Shown here: in pieces, positions 20,098-28,275 of the stretch
Numbering within the stretch: the stretch's first letter is position 1
Layout of the letters: every line of letters begins with the position of its first letter
Assembly (NCBI RefSeq): GCF_046298265.1
Contig: NZ_JBKAHK010000006.1
Coordinates: 1 to 64,000, forward strand
Length of the DNA stretch: 64,000 bases
Direction of reading: 5' to 3'
From: Gillisia xinjiangensis
GTDB lineage: Bacteria; Bacteroidota; Bacteroidia; Flavobacteriales; Flavobacteriaceae
Notes under the pieces: generated by a model
The model's database searches: none
What the model was told of the DNA's origin: nothing
The model's input: only the letters and a program-made list of their open reading frames with translations
Translations under genes and position numbers: made by a program

Positions 20098-20523
20098 CTA
20101 CTGGTTAGTACTCTCTAACTCAGATAGGATCAAAAGAGTTGTAGGTTCTCCTAAAGTGATTAATTTATCTATGAATTGCTGAAGATGTAACTGATCCCTA
20201 AGTGCCACTCTTAGATGAAAATTATGTGGGCCGGTTATTCGATGGGCTTTAAGGATTTCCGGATATTTATTCAATTCAACAATTACATATTGTAATTTGC
20301 CTGTGAAAACCTTCAGAAGTATAAATACTTCCAGGTTGTTGCCCAGCAGTGCCTGGTCTATCTCCAGACTATAACCCTTTATTGCTCCTAAATCTTCCAG
20401 CTTATTAATTCTTTCCCGCACAGAAGAAGGGGAAAGGGCAACTTTTTTGCTTATTTCTGCAAAGGAGGCTTTGGAATTGACTTTTAATAGTTCTATTATT
20501 TTTCGATCTGTCTTATCTATCAT
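20098..20523 (-). CDS. Lrp/AsnC family transcriptional regulator
   Basis: This is a 141-residue regulator if it starts at the ATG that gives MIDKTDRKIIELLK, the usual Lrp opening. A longer start ten codons upstream is possible. The N-terminal winged helix (ISKKVALSPSSVRERINKLEDLGAIKGY) binds DNA. The C-terminal RAM domain (about 65-141, with HRITGPHNFHLRV) binds amino acids or other small molecules. The gene is divergent from the TauE/SafE exporter with 128 bases between starts, so it probably controls that gene. The effector is unknown. Confidence 0.88.
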   Translation of the reverse strand: MIDKTDRKIIELLKVNSKASFAEISKKVALSPSSVRERINKLEDLGAIKGYSLEIDQALLGNNLEVFILLKVFTGKLQYVIVELNKYPEILKAHRITGPHNFHLRVALRDQLHLQQFIDKLITLGEPTTLLILSELESTNQ

Positions 20524-20651
20524 CAAACCATTGGTTTTAGGTGAAAATACCATTTTTTATTTGGAAATTCAATCATTTCACCATTGTTTCCGTTATGTAT
20601 TTTATGCTCTTGCTATTAATTTTGAACAACTTTAAATTTCTCCGCTGCCTT

Positions 20652-21368
20652 ATGGATGCCGAATTATTGATTCTTCTTGGAACCGCAATCTTCTGTGGAT
20701 TTTTTGTACAAACGGTGGTGGGATTTGCCGGATCCCTGATCGCTTTACCTATTCTTTTGATAGGTTTAAACCTTCCGGATGCTATTGCCTATATCTCTAT
20801 ATTTTATCTTTTTTCCAGTATTTCCCTTGTGTACAAGGAGTGGAAAATTATAGACAAAAGTGTTATAGGAAAATTGAGCATTCCCTCGATCATCGGCGTA
20901 TTGGTTGGAATTTTGGTCCTCACTTACAGTCAGCCCATAATCTTAAAAAAAGCTCTTGGCGTTTTTATACTTTTATATGTAGGCTATGTGGTAATTGGAA
21001 AAATAAATCTCAAACTGGGAAATAAGGGTATTATGTTCTTTGGTGTCGTAGGAGGATTTTTTTCCGGAGTCTTTTCAACCGGAGGTCCGTTGTATGTGAT
21101 TGCTGTAAAAAATTCCGTAGATGAAGTCAAAATTTTCCGGGCAACGATGATTGGCGTTTTGGCTCTTTTAACAATTGTGAGAATACCTTCCCTGGCCCTT
21201 GGCGGGGTGCTGAATATTGGGCATCTTAAAATGAGCCTTATTATTTTTCCGATTTTTCTCCTGGCGCAGTTTTTAGGAAATCATTTTTTTCTGAAGATTA
21301 ACGAAGTCTTGTTCAAGAAGGTCCTGCTTGGACTTTTATGCCTTTCCGGAACTGCGTTGATTTTTTAG
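20652..21368 (+). CDS. TauE/SafE (DUF81) family anion exporter
   Basis: This is a 238-residue membrane protein starting MDAELLILLG. An ATG 37 codons upstream would overlap the lrp gene and add an unusual hydrophobic head, so the shorter start is preferred. It has about seven to eight hydrophobic segments and the family features GFFVQTVVGFAGSLIALPIL in the first half and GGFFSGVFSTGGPLYVI in the second. The family exports sulfite, sulfoacetate or related organic anions. The divergent Lrp-type gene suggests amino-acid- or sulfur-linked control. Confidence 0.85.
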   Translation: MDAELLILLGTAIFCGFFVQTVVGFAGSLIALPILLIGLNLPDAIAYISIFYLFSSISLVYKEWKIIDKSVIGKLSIPSIIGVLVGILVLTYSQPIILKKALGVFILLYVGYVVIGKINLKLGNKGIMFFGVVGGFFSGVFSTGGPLYVIAVKNSVDEVKIFRATMIGVLALLTIVRIPSLALGGVLNIGHLKMSLIIFPIFLLAQFLGNHFFLKINEVLFKKVLLGLLCLSGTALIF

Positions 21369-21628
21369 GAAGGCAGAAGAATAGTCTTTAAGCAGCTTTT
21401 ATATAACTCTTAAACCCAATTTATTTTATGTCTATTGCAATTTCAATTAATAGCAACCTTTATGTTCCTTTGGCCGCTGCAGAAATTGCTGTGATTTCTA
21501 TGTCTTCTGGTTCATCTCCTATTTGCTTCAATAGCTATTCAGTTGCCCATTCCAACTGCTGATCTCCTCCACTGGCTAGAGCAAGGATATGACATAAAGA
21601 CCATTTCCATCATCATTCTGAAAAGTAC

Positions 21629-21668
21629 TATTTTGCCTGAGTCCGCCTGACCTGTACTTCCTTCCAGT
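21629..21668. repeat. Decayed fragment of the dispersed repeat
   Basis: The stretch matching TTTTGCCTGAGTCCGCC plus a GTACTTCCTTC tail corresponds to the 3' end of copies A-D. The 5' two-thirds are missing or unrecognisable in 21400-21628. It marks an older, degraded copy, 160 bases before copy C. Nothing else gene-like was seen between 21369 and 21824. Confidence 0.6.
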
Positions 21669-21824
21669 TTCATTCTCAATCTGGCTCCATAATAACTTTA
21701 TAAGACTTTTAATTTACTATAAAAGCCTTCAAAAAACACCTAACAATTAATTTTTAAAACAGATAATTCCCTTAAAATATACTCCCAATTGCACCCAGGG
21801 TAAAATTATATATAGAACTACCCA

Positions 21825-22167
21825 CCCCTCAGCACATTCCCCTTCATTCCGTTGCTCTCGATTACGGGGAAAGCGCTTCGTAAAAAAAAAGTCTTGGACA
21901 CTGGCAAAAAAGCGAATCCCTTCGTTGCGCTAAACTGCAAACCCCAAAAAAGTCGGGAGCGGAACCGCTACACTACGGAAAGCTCTTTTGTGCCTGAGTC
22001 CGCCTTATTTGAACTTCTTCCATGCTTTGTACTTCCCCAAACCAATTAGAACTTCACCTGTTTACTGATTCACCTTCCGAGCCATTTTACCGGTTACTAT
22101 TTTTTAAAAAAGCAAAATTCCCGGTTAAAAGCAGATCAAAAAATGGTAACAGCTAATGGCCTCTATG
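21825..22167. repeat. Dispersed repeat copy C, extended; left direct repeat of hip module
   Basis: The core of about 210 bp (21825-22034) matches copies A, B and D. It continues with about 130 further bases shared only with copy D: CCAAACCAATTAGAACTTCACC, then a run of T and A, CCGGTTAAAAGCAGATCAAA, GGTAACAGC and CTCTATG. With copy D the two form long direct repeats on either side of hipB-hipS-hipT. A weak inverted pair GGTTACTATTTTTT / AAAAAATGGTAAC lies in the extension. Confidence 0.85.
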
Positions 22168-22194
22168 ATTTTTAGACAAACCGTAAATTATTCA

Positions 22195-22212
22195 TATACC
22201 TTTTCAGGTATA
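22195..22212. promoter_or_regulatory. hip operator O1
   Basis: A perfect inverted repeat, TATACCTTTTCAGGTATA (TATACC-N6-GGTATA), is repeated exactly 40 bp downstream. HipB proteins repress their own operons through paired palindromes of this kind. A further half-like AAAGGTATA lies at about 22285, just before hipB. Confidence 0.8.
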
Positions 22213-22234
22213 ATATGTTGTAAAAAAAAATCAA

Positions 22235-22252
22235 TATACCTTTTCAGGTATA
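22235..22252. promoter_or_regulatory. hip operator O2
   Basis: This is a second perfect copy of TATACCTTTTCAGGTATA. Its centre is 40 bp from that of O1, close to four helical turns, so two HipB dimers could bind on the same face. It ends 44 bases before the hipB start. Confidence 0.8.
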
Positions 22253-22296
22253 GAGTATCAAAAATTTTATATATTGCACCCGTAAAGGTATATCTT

Positions 22297-22512
22297 ATGG
22301 AAGACTGGAACCGGAATAATCCAATAGCTGAATATGTCCGAAAGCAACGGAAAGAAGGCAAAATGACTCAACCTGAACTCTCTGATATCACCGGCGTGGG
22401 ACTTAGGTTTGTTAGGGATCTTGAACAAGGTAAGCCAAACTTAATGACAGACAAAGTGAATCAGATATTAAAATTCTTTGGATCTACATTAAAACCTCAA
22501 CCTATTGACTAA
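22297..22512 (+). CDS. hipB: HipB-like antitoxin, XRE-type DNA-binding protein
   Basis: This is a 71-residue helix-turn-helix protein (MTQPELSDITGVGLRFVRDLEQGKPN). I chose the ATG at 22297 because longer versions would run through the paired operators upstream. The N-terminus, IAEYVRKQRKEGKMTQ, fits HipB. It should bind the two TATACC-N6-GGTATA sites, repress the operon and take part in toxin neutralisation. Its stop overlaps the next start by one base (TAATG), so translation is coupled. Confidence 0.88.
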   Translation: MEDWNRNNPIAEYVRKQRKEGKMTQPELSDITGVGLRFVRDLEQGKPNLMTDKVNQILKFFGSTLKPQPID

Positions 22513-22826
22513 TGCGGCGAGCTGAAATTTTAATCGATCAACAATTAGCAGGGATTCTTACAGAGACCGAAGATGCTTATTCTTTTGAATATGATAAAAC
22601 TTATTTGAAAAGCAAGCCTCAAAAAGCAGTGAGTTTAACCATCCCTCTGCAAGAAGAACCTATAAAATCAGATTATCTATTTCCGTTTTTTGACGGTTTA
22701 ATACCTGAAGGTTGGTTATTGGAGCTTGTACACAAGAACTGGAAACTTAATCCGCGTGATCGCATGGGATTGCTCTTAGCCACCTGTAGAGATTGTATTG
22801 GAAATATAAGTGTAAGACCGCTATGA
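22512..22826 (+). CDS. hipS: HipS-like protein (separate HipA N-terminal subdomain)
   Basis: This 104-residue protein corresponds to the N-subdomain-1 of full-length HipA: a beta-rich start (AEILIDQQLAGILTE), SLTIPL, then FPFFDGLIPEGWLLE and DRMGLLLATCRDCIGNI. In the tripartite HipBST systems this part is a separate gene whose product acts as the antitoxin for the HipT kinase. Its stop overlaps the kinase start by four bases (ATGA). Domain identity is clear; the antitoxin role is taken from characterised HipBST systems. Confidence 0.83.
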   Translation: MRRAEILIDQQLAGILTETEDAYSFEYDKTYLKSKPQKAVSLTIPLQEEPIKSDYLFPFFDGLIPEGWLLELVHKNWKLNPRDRMGLLLATCRDCIGNISVRPL

Positions 22827-23764
22827 AAAATTGCCTTGCCTGTTTACAAGCCTTGGGGAAGGATGAGATTAAGTATCATCCGAAATGTCTTGCGGAATTT
22901 TGGCTGGAAGATACACCTGTACTCCAATTAGACTATTCTCTTTCAGACCTGGAAGAGCTCGCCAAAGAAAATATCGCCCAACGAATTATTGTCCCCGGGG
23001 TACAACCCAAACTCTCTTTAGGATTTACCGGGCAACAAGAACATAATAGATTGACAATAGTAGGAGCTTTGGATGGCAGATATATTTTAAAACCTCCGTA
23101 CCCACTATATCCCCAGATGCCGGAAATTGAATCTCTATCAATGCTTATGGCCCAGGCTTGTGGAATTGCAACAGTTCCATTTCTATTAATTCCTTTGAAA
23201 GACGGGGAACTTGCATATCTAACCCGAAGAATAGATCGGGATAGAAAAGGAAATAAATACGCCATGGAAGATGCCTGTCAATTTACAGAAAAACTAACTG
23301 AACATAAATATCGAGGTTCTTATGAAAAGATTGCTAATGCAATATTGAAATATAATGGAAATCGGTTAATAGATGTAGTACGCTTCTATGAACAGGTAAT
23401 CGTGTCCTATCTTATAGGTAATAATGATATGCATTTGAAAAACTTTTCTCTAATAGCAAAGAAACAAAGCTCTTACGAATTAGCACCCGCCTATGACATC
23501 CTAGCTGTTCAACTTCTAATGCCGGAGGATGATGAAGATCTTGCACTAACCTTAAATGGGAAAAAGAATAAACTAAAAAAATGCGATTTCGATACAGCTA
23601 TGCTTAGTTCCGGCATACCTAATAAGGCAGTGGAGAATTTATGGGGGAGAATAAATAAAGGTTCTGAAAAATGGAGTGAACTTCTGAAAAAGAGTTTTCT
23701 GAATAAAGAAAATAAAGCAAAATTGGAGGAGCTTCTAATTTTGAAAAAAGAGCGGATACAATAA
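22823..23764 (+). CDS. hipT: HipT-like serine/threonine kinase toxin
   Basis: This is a 313-residue kinase of the HipA family without the N-terminal subdomain. It starts with a small metal-site-like cluster (CLAC, then HPKC). The Gly/Ser loop region is GVQPKLSLG, the catalytic loop is NNDMHLKN with Asp202, and the metal-binding PAYDIL contains Asp225. HipA and HipT toxins phosphorylate aminoacyl-tRNA synthetases and halt translation; the target here is unknown. All key residues are present, so it is probably active. The ATG in the ATGA overlap is preferred over one ten codons upstream. Confidence 0.88.
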   Translation: MKNCLACLQALGKDEIKYHPKCLAEFWLEDTPVLQLDYSLSDLEELAKENIAQRIIVPGVQPKLSLGFTGQQEHNRLTIVGALDGRYILKPPYPLYPQMPEIESLSMLMAQACGIATVPFLLIPLKDGELAYLTRRIDRDRKGNKYAMEDACQFTEKLTEHKYRGSYEKIANAILKYNGNRLIDVVRFYEQVIVSYLIGNNDMHLKNFSLIAKKQSSYELAPAYDILAVQLLMPEDDEDLALTLNGKKNKLKKCDFDTAMLSSGIPNKAVENLWGRINKGSEKWSELLKKSFLNKENKAKLEELLILKKERIQ

Positions 23765-23909
23765 CTGGTTTAATAGTATTTCTAAGATTTAATCAACTGA
23801 ATTTTTGGGTACATTTCTAATACCTGAAATAATATAACGTCACCAATGCCAGTCCGGCACATCGATTTAAAATTAGCAACACTATAACATAAAATCTCAG
23901 GTGGACCTA

Positions 23910-24331
23910 CCCCTCAGCACATTCCCCTTCATTCCGTTGCTCTCCATTCCGGGGAAAGCGCTTCGTAAAAAAAGGTCTTGGACACAGGCAAAAAAGTGAA
24001 TCCCTTCGTTGCGCTAATCCGCAATCCCGAGAAAATTCGGGAGCGGAACCGCTCCACTCCAGGAAGCACTTTTTTTCCAGAGTCCGCTGGATCTGAACTT
24101 CTTTCCTGTTTTGTACTATACCAAACCAATTAGAACTTCACCTGTTTACTAATTCACCTTTCGAGCCATTTACTGTTTACCATTTTTTGAAAAAGCAAAG
24201 GTCTAGAATTTAGAAATTAGCCGGCCTTACAGGGAAATTATCTTCTGTTCAGGATTCTCTTGCGGCCTATCCTAATTCTAAATTCCGGGATAAAAGCAGA
24301 TCAAAAAATGGTAACAGCTGCCGGCTCTATG
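23910..24331. repeat. Dispersed repeat copy D, extended; right direct repeat of hip module
   Basis: The core (23910-24117) matches copies A-C. The extension to 24331 matches that of copy C, except that about 80 bases are inserted after AAAGCAAA (about 24200-24280). An inverted pair TTACCATTTTTTGA / TCAAAAAATGGTAA brackets the middle of the extension. Bases 23765-23909, between hipT and the repeat, hold nothing recognisable. Confidence 0.85.
24200..24286. mobile_element. Small MITE-like insertion within repeat copy D
   Basis: Copy C lacks these roughly 80 bases. Their ends are imperfect inverted repeats: GAATTTAGAAATTAG (24206-24220) against CTAATTCTAAATTCC (24272-24286). There is no coding potential. 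This looks like a miniature inverted-repeat insertion, or an inversion-prone hairpin gained by copy D. Target duplication is not clear. Confidence 0.5.
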
Positions 24332-24603
24332 GGAAGTAAATTAAAACCCGGCAGAGCTTTTTTCAGTTCATTCTATAGTTCCATTTTTCATCCTGAAAAT
24401 CAAAAATGGAAAACGCTCCGGATATAAAAAGTAAATCTGCAAAAAGTTTTTGAAAAATTTTAAAATACAGATTGATGTTCTTTGGTGCCTTTTGTAATTC
24501 TCCTTCTACCCAATCGGCAATAAATACACCAATTCATATCATTGAACATCAAATTTAATTTAAATAAATATATAGCACTTAAATACCTTTAAATCAAAAT
24601 ATT

Positions 24604-24635
24604 AACTACTTTTAAAGAGCTATATTAAAGTAGTT
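24604..24635. repeat. Inverted repeat upstream of the mob genes
   Basis: AACTACTTT (24604-24612) and AAAGTAGTT (24627-24635) are perfect inverted arms around 14 AT-rich bases. They lie about 130 bases before the candidate oriT hairpin and may belong to the transfer or replication region. Confidence 0.4.
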
Positions 24636-24760
24636 TTTGAAGTGCTTAATTGTCCAAATTTTTTATTTGACTTCGCTGACAATAGTACACATCTAAAAAT
24701 CATTATGGGAGTTCTTGCCTTTTAAACCATGCATCGGTTGAAGGAAGAATGGTATGAAAT

Positions 24761-24834
24761 TTTTGTCCCTTGGGGGACAAAAAAGGAATAGCAAGAGGGT
24801 AACGGGCAGAGCCACGTTATGGATTTCCTTTTTT
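24761..24834. other. Candidate origin of transfer (oriT)
   Basis: A perfect 9-bp stem TTTTGTCCC/GGGACAAAA with loop TTGG (24761-24782) lies next to nested inverted arms AAAAAAGGAA (24779-24788) and TTCCTTTTTT (24825-24834). Between the arms is the unpaired GCAAGAGGGTAACGGGCAGA. Such hairpins, directly before the RHH accessory and relaxase genes, are the normal place for oriT in Bacteroidota mobilisable elements. The nick site cannot be read directly. Confidence 0.55.
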
Positions 24835-24958
24835 GTTTTAAAACACTCTAATACAGCATTTTAGCCTATCGTATTGAGATTATAAATTAAGCGGAAGATC
24901 TTTTTTTTACTAAAACCCTTCCGAAACCCTTGAAAAAGCGGCAAAATTTTACTAAAAA

Positions 24959-25336
24959 ATGGATGAAGAGTATAAAAATGAGAAATTCGAGACCTTAAAG
25001 ATTAAGTCTTCTGTAGTTAAAAAATTTAGACGGTTCAGCCGATCTATTTCTAAATCCCAGTCGATGGCTTTGTTGTCAATGATTGAATTTTTTGAAATGA
25101 ACGGTATTTCTCCAAACGAAGTGATAGGCCCGAAAATGAAAACATTGGAAAGCCTTATCAAAAAAAGGATCAATGGGGTTATTGCGATTCTGAAAGATAT
25201 CGAGAAATGCCAAACCAAGCCAACGGTTGCCATGATGCAATCTCTTTTTGAAGAGGCCGAACCTAAAAAGAAACCACTGATTCTGGAAAAAAGAGTACTT
25301 GAAGAAAAGCAAAAAGTTGGTTTTCGGGAGAAGTAA
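24959..25336 (+). CDS. BfmA/BtgA family mobilisation accessory protein (MobA-like)
   Basis: This is a 125-residue basic protein with a ribbon-helix-helix-like N-terminal half (ETLKIKSSVVKKFRRFSRSISKSQSMALLSMIEFFE) followed by helices. It matches the small DNA-binding partner of Bacteroidota relaxases. It likely binds oriT just upstream and helps load the relaxase encoded 32 bases downstream. It is the first gene of a mobA-mobB-mobC operon. Confidence 0.82.
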   Translation: MDEEYKNEKFETLKIKSSVVKKFRRFSRSISKSQSMALLSMIEFFEMNGISPNEVIGPKMKTLESLIKKRINGVIAILKDIEKCQTKPTVAMMQSLFEEAEPKKKPLILEKRVLEEKQKVGFREK

Positions 25337-25368
25337 GCTCGGGATAAAGAACTATAAAATATCAGCTT

Positions 25369-26400
25369 ATGTATATAACAATCACACCACAAAAATTGGG
25401 GGAAAATTATTCCAAAAGTTCAGCCGGTTTTGTCGATTACCTCGGGAAAGAAAATCAGGGTTTGGAATTAGAGAAGATGGAACACTTTTTCAATCAGTCC
25501 GAAGATGACATTTCTGCAGAAGAAGTGATAAGGGAAATTGATGGGAATACCGCGAAATTGGAGAAAACTGAACCCCGGTTTTACTCCATAACCGTTAGTC
25601 CCTCCAAATATGAACTCAACAGGCTGCAGGATAAAAGCCAGGACTTAAAGACATACACCAGGGAATTGATGAAGGATTACGTTTCCTCATTTAACAGGGA
25701 AATTAATGGCCGGCCGGTTGAGCTGGGGGATATAAAGTATTACGCAAAGATTGAGCACCAGCGGAGCTTTAAGGGTAATGATAAGCAGGTTCGGGAAAAC
25801 CAGCCTTTTGCGACCAAAATCCTGGAACTCAAAAATGAGATTCGGAAAATCGAACGGGGCGAGATCGAAGGGAATATTAAAACCCGGGAAAAACAGATCC
25901 TTAAACTGGAAAAAGAAGCTCCCCATCAGCAGAACGGACAGCGTATTGTTCAGGGAATGGCAAAAGACGGACCGCAAAGCCATATTCATATTATCGTCAG
26001 CAGGAAAGATGCCTCCAATCGGTATAGTTTATCACCAGGGAGTAAATATAAATCTTCTGAAGTGGCACTGAATGGGAAAACGATCAAACGAGGATTTGAT
26101 AGGGATAGGTTTTTTAAAAATGCGGAGAAGACCTTTGATAGAACCTTCGGTTACCAGCGGAATTTTATTGAATCCTATCAATCGAGAAAGGAATTTATAA
26201 GAAATCCGAAGCTATATTTTTCCGCATTAATAAAGCTTCCCACAAACGAGAAAGCGATTGCTTTTAAAATTCTTCGGGAAACCGGAATGCCTATACCGCC
26301 GGGAATACCTACCAACAAGGCACAACTGGCTATAAAAGTGTTCAATAGATTGAGGAAAGGTGTTGATATAGCTATAAAATCAAGTGCAATTGGAATTTAA
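25369..26400 (+). CDS. MobB-type relaxase
   Basis: This is a 343-residue relaxase of the Bacteroidota MobB (DUF5712-like) group. It has an N-terminal FVDYLGKENQG, tyrosines near residues 78-79, and an HUH-like metal site SHIHIIVSRKD (HIH, about residue 205-211) preceded by GQRIVQGMAKDGPQ. It should nick oriT and lead the strand out. It stands between the RHH accessory gene and the coupling-protein gene. No transfer-channel genes are visible, so the element depends on a helper conjugation system. Confidence 0.82.
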   Translation: MYITITPQKLGENYSKSSAGFVDYLGKENQGLELEKMEHFFNQSEDDISAEEVIREIDGNTAKLEKTEPRFYSITVSPSKYELNRLQDKSQDLKTYTRELMKDYVSSFNREINGRPVELGDIKYYAKIEHQRSFKGNDKQVRENQPFATKILELKNEIRKIERGEIEGNIKTREKQILKLEKEAPHQQNGQRIVQGMAKDGPQSHIHIIVSRKDASNRYSLSPGSKYKSSEVALNGKTIKRGFDRDRFFKNAEKTFDRTFGYQRNFIESYQSRKEFIRNPKLYFSALIKLPTNEKAIAFKILRETGMPIPPGIPTNKAQLAIKVFNRLRKGVDIAIKSSAIGI

Positions 26401-26405
26401 ATAAA

Positions 26406-28115
26406 ATGGAAGCTTATAACCTCAAACATATCGCTTTCTTACTTATCCTGGCCTCTATACTTTTCTACCTAATGTACCGGCTTTCCAGGTATGCATTTAT
26501 TTTAAATACGGTTTTACTTTCTGTAGGGATCTTCTATTTATTTTATCCTGAAGGATTCGTAAAAGCAGTACTTTATCTGGGATGTCCCTTGCTCCTCCTC
26601 AATACGATCATGTATGTCTTTCTACACAAGAAAACTTCACATCCAGTTGCCGAAGAAAGGTATCAGGTAACATTTAAATCAGATCCCCAGGATTTTAAAA
26701 TTGATAATATAAAACGTGGCGCATCCATTATTGGATCTGCCGGAAGTGGTAAGACCGAGAGCGTGGTCTATGGATTTTTGAAACATTTTCGGAAGCATAA
26801 TTTCTGTGGGGTCATTCATGATTATAAGGATTTTGAGCTTACCGATATGGCATACCCTCTTTTTAAAAATTCTCAAAATCCATTTTATATCATATCTTTC
26901 GATAAGATCATTCACCGGGTAAATCCAATTGCACCCCGATATCTCGAAAATGAAGAAAGTGTGAATGAGATTTCCAGGGTACTTCTTGAAAATCTCCTGG
27001 AACAACGGGAATCTGGAGCTTCAGGAACCTCCAAATTTTTTAATGATGCAGCTGAGGGACTCATAGGAGGACTAATCTGGAAACTAAAAACATCTTATCC
27101 CGAATTCTGTACCTTACCGCACCTAATCGCAATTTACCAATATTTAGACACCGATAGCCTGATAAATTTTTTAGAGACCAATACAACCTCCAGGGCGATG
27201 GCAGACGCTTTTATCAGTGGCAGAGAGTCTGAACGACAAACGGCCGGAGTAAAAAGCACCCTTGCCAATGCACTGAAACGCATAAGCACTCAGAACATTT
27301 TTATGACCCTATCCGCAGATGATGTGCCTTTAAACATCAATAGCCCGGAAAATCCTGCTGTTGTTTGCGTGGTGAACAATCCCAAGTTCGAAACCTCCTA
27401 TTCTCCCGTTATCGCAACAATAATCCATACCATTGTTAAACAAATGAGTGTGCGGAAAGCAGAACCTTCTTTCCTATTGATGGAAGAAGCGCCAACCATC
27501 CGCTTATTAAATATGCAACGCATCCCGGCTACTTTAAGAAGTTATGATATAGCGACGATATATGTAATGCAGGATAAGATCCAGAACGATATGATGTATG
27601 GAGACAAAGCAAGCAAGGCCATTTTAAGTAACCTTTCCTACCAATTCTTCGGAAAGGTAAATGATCCAGATACTGCCAAATACTATGAACGCTTCTTCGA
27701 AATAGTAAAAAAACCAACCACCAGTATTAATCGTGGATACAGTTTGGATTTTGACACCCGTATCACCACAGGAGAAAGAGAGATTCCTAAAATAAGAGCA
27801 GATGTGTTTTTTCGATTAAAACAAGGCGAGTTCATCACCTTTGCTGATGGCGTGGACAAAAAAGTACAGTTTAAATTACCCAACATTAAACGGGAATTTC
27901 CGGATATAGGAAAGCAGTATTCGAAGGCTGATTTAGAAACTAATTTTGATCGGATTCATGAGGAAGCGACATCACTATTTAAACTACCGAGCAGCGAAAG
28001 TGAAATAGAAAATACTTCGGAGGAAGAAATCAATGAAAATTATAAAAAGATTGACAGAGAGGTTCTGTCTATCTGCAAGGTCAAAAAGCAAATAAAGATT
28101 GATGAGGGGATTTGA
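26406..28115 (+). CDS. MobC-type coupling ATPase (VirD4/TraG family)
   Basis: This is a 569-residue membrane ATPase. Two to three membrane segments lie within residues 1-80, then a Walker A GSAGSGKTESVVYG (about residue 114), a Walker B SFLLMEEAPT (about 356-365) and a glutamine-rich sensor region. VirD4-type proteins recruit the relaxase-DNA complex to the secretion channel. It starts five bases after the relaxase stop. It is complete and appears functional. Confidence 0.87.
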   Translation: MEAYNLKHIAFLLILASILFYLMYRLSRYAFILNTVLLSVGIFYLFYPEGFVKAVLYLGCPLLLLNTIMYVFLHKKTSHPVAEERYQVTFKSDPQDFKIDNIKRGASIIGSAGSGKTESVVYGFLKHFRKHNFCGVIHDYKDFELTDMAYPLFKNSQNPFYIISFDKIIHRVNPIAPRYLENEESVNEISRVLLENLLEQRESGASGTSKFFNDAAEGLIGGLIWKLKTSYPEFCTLPHLIAIYQYLDTDSLINFLETNTTSRAMADAFISGRESERQTAGVKSTLANALKRISTQNIFMTLSADDVPLNINSPENPAVVCVVNNPKFETSYSPVIATIIHTIVKQMSVRKAEPSFLLMEEAPTIRLLNMQRIPATLRSYDIATIYVMQDKIQNDMMYGDKASKAILSNLSYQFFGKVNDPDTAKYYERFFEIVKKPTTSINRGYSLDFDTRITTGEREIPKIRADVFFRLKQGEFITFADGVDKKVQFKLPNIKREFPDIGKQYSKADLETNFDRIHEEATSLFKLPSSESEIENTSEEEINENYKKIDREVLSICKVKKQIKIDEGI

Positions 28116-28180
28116 GTTGTGGATCCTGGTGATAACAAAAATACCCGTTGTTTAAAAAAATTACAATCTATATACCATTA

Positions 28181-28255
28181 GTTTATATATTTGATTATAT
28201 TCAAACTACGATGGGTTTATATGTTTTAATATAAATAAACTCCTGCATGTTTATA
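28181..28255. promoter_or_regulatory. abiE promoter with repeated GTTTATA motifs
   Basis: Four GTTTAT(A) motifs, three direct and one inverted, occur at 28181, 28215, 28235 (reverse) and 28249, ending 21 bases before abiEi. AbiEi-type antitoxins repress their operon through repeated inverted sites, so these are candidate operators. Confidence 0.5.
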
Positions 28256-28275
28256 CTTATCCAAATATCTATACT

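Noticed and set aside
20541..20651. N-terminal extension of the TauE/SafE gene
   Set aside because: It overlaps the divergent lrp-type gene region and is not part of the family; the ATG at 20652 gives a standard start.
21852..22049. A 65-codon plus-strand frame within repeat copy C
   Set aside because: It lies wholly in the dispersed repeat, and the reading frame is not kept in the other copies.
22156..22296. N-terminal extension of hipB by 47 codons
   Set aside because: It would run through both operator palindromes and add an odd Cys/Lys-rich head; the ATG at 22297 gives a normal HipB.
23929..24129. A 66-codon minus-strand frame across repeat copy D
   Set aside because: The same repeat in copies A-C breaks this frame through A-run changes, so it is not a conserved gene but a chance frame in a structured repeat.
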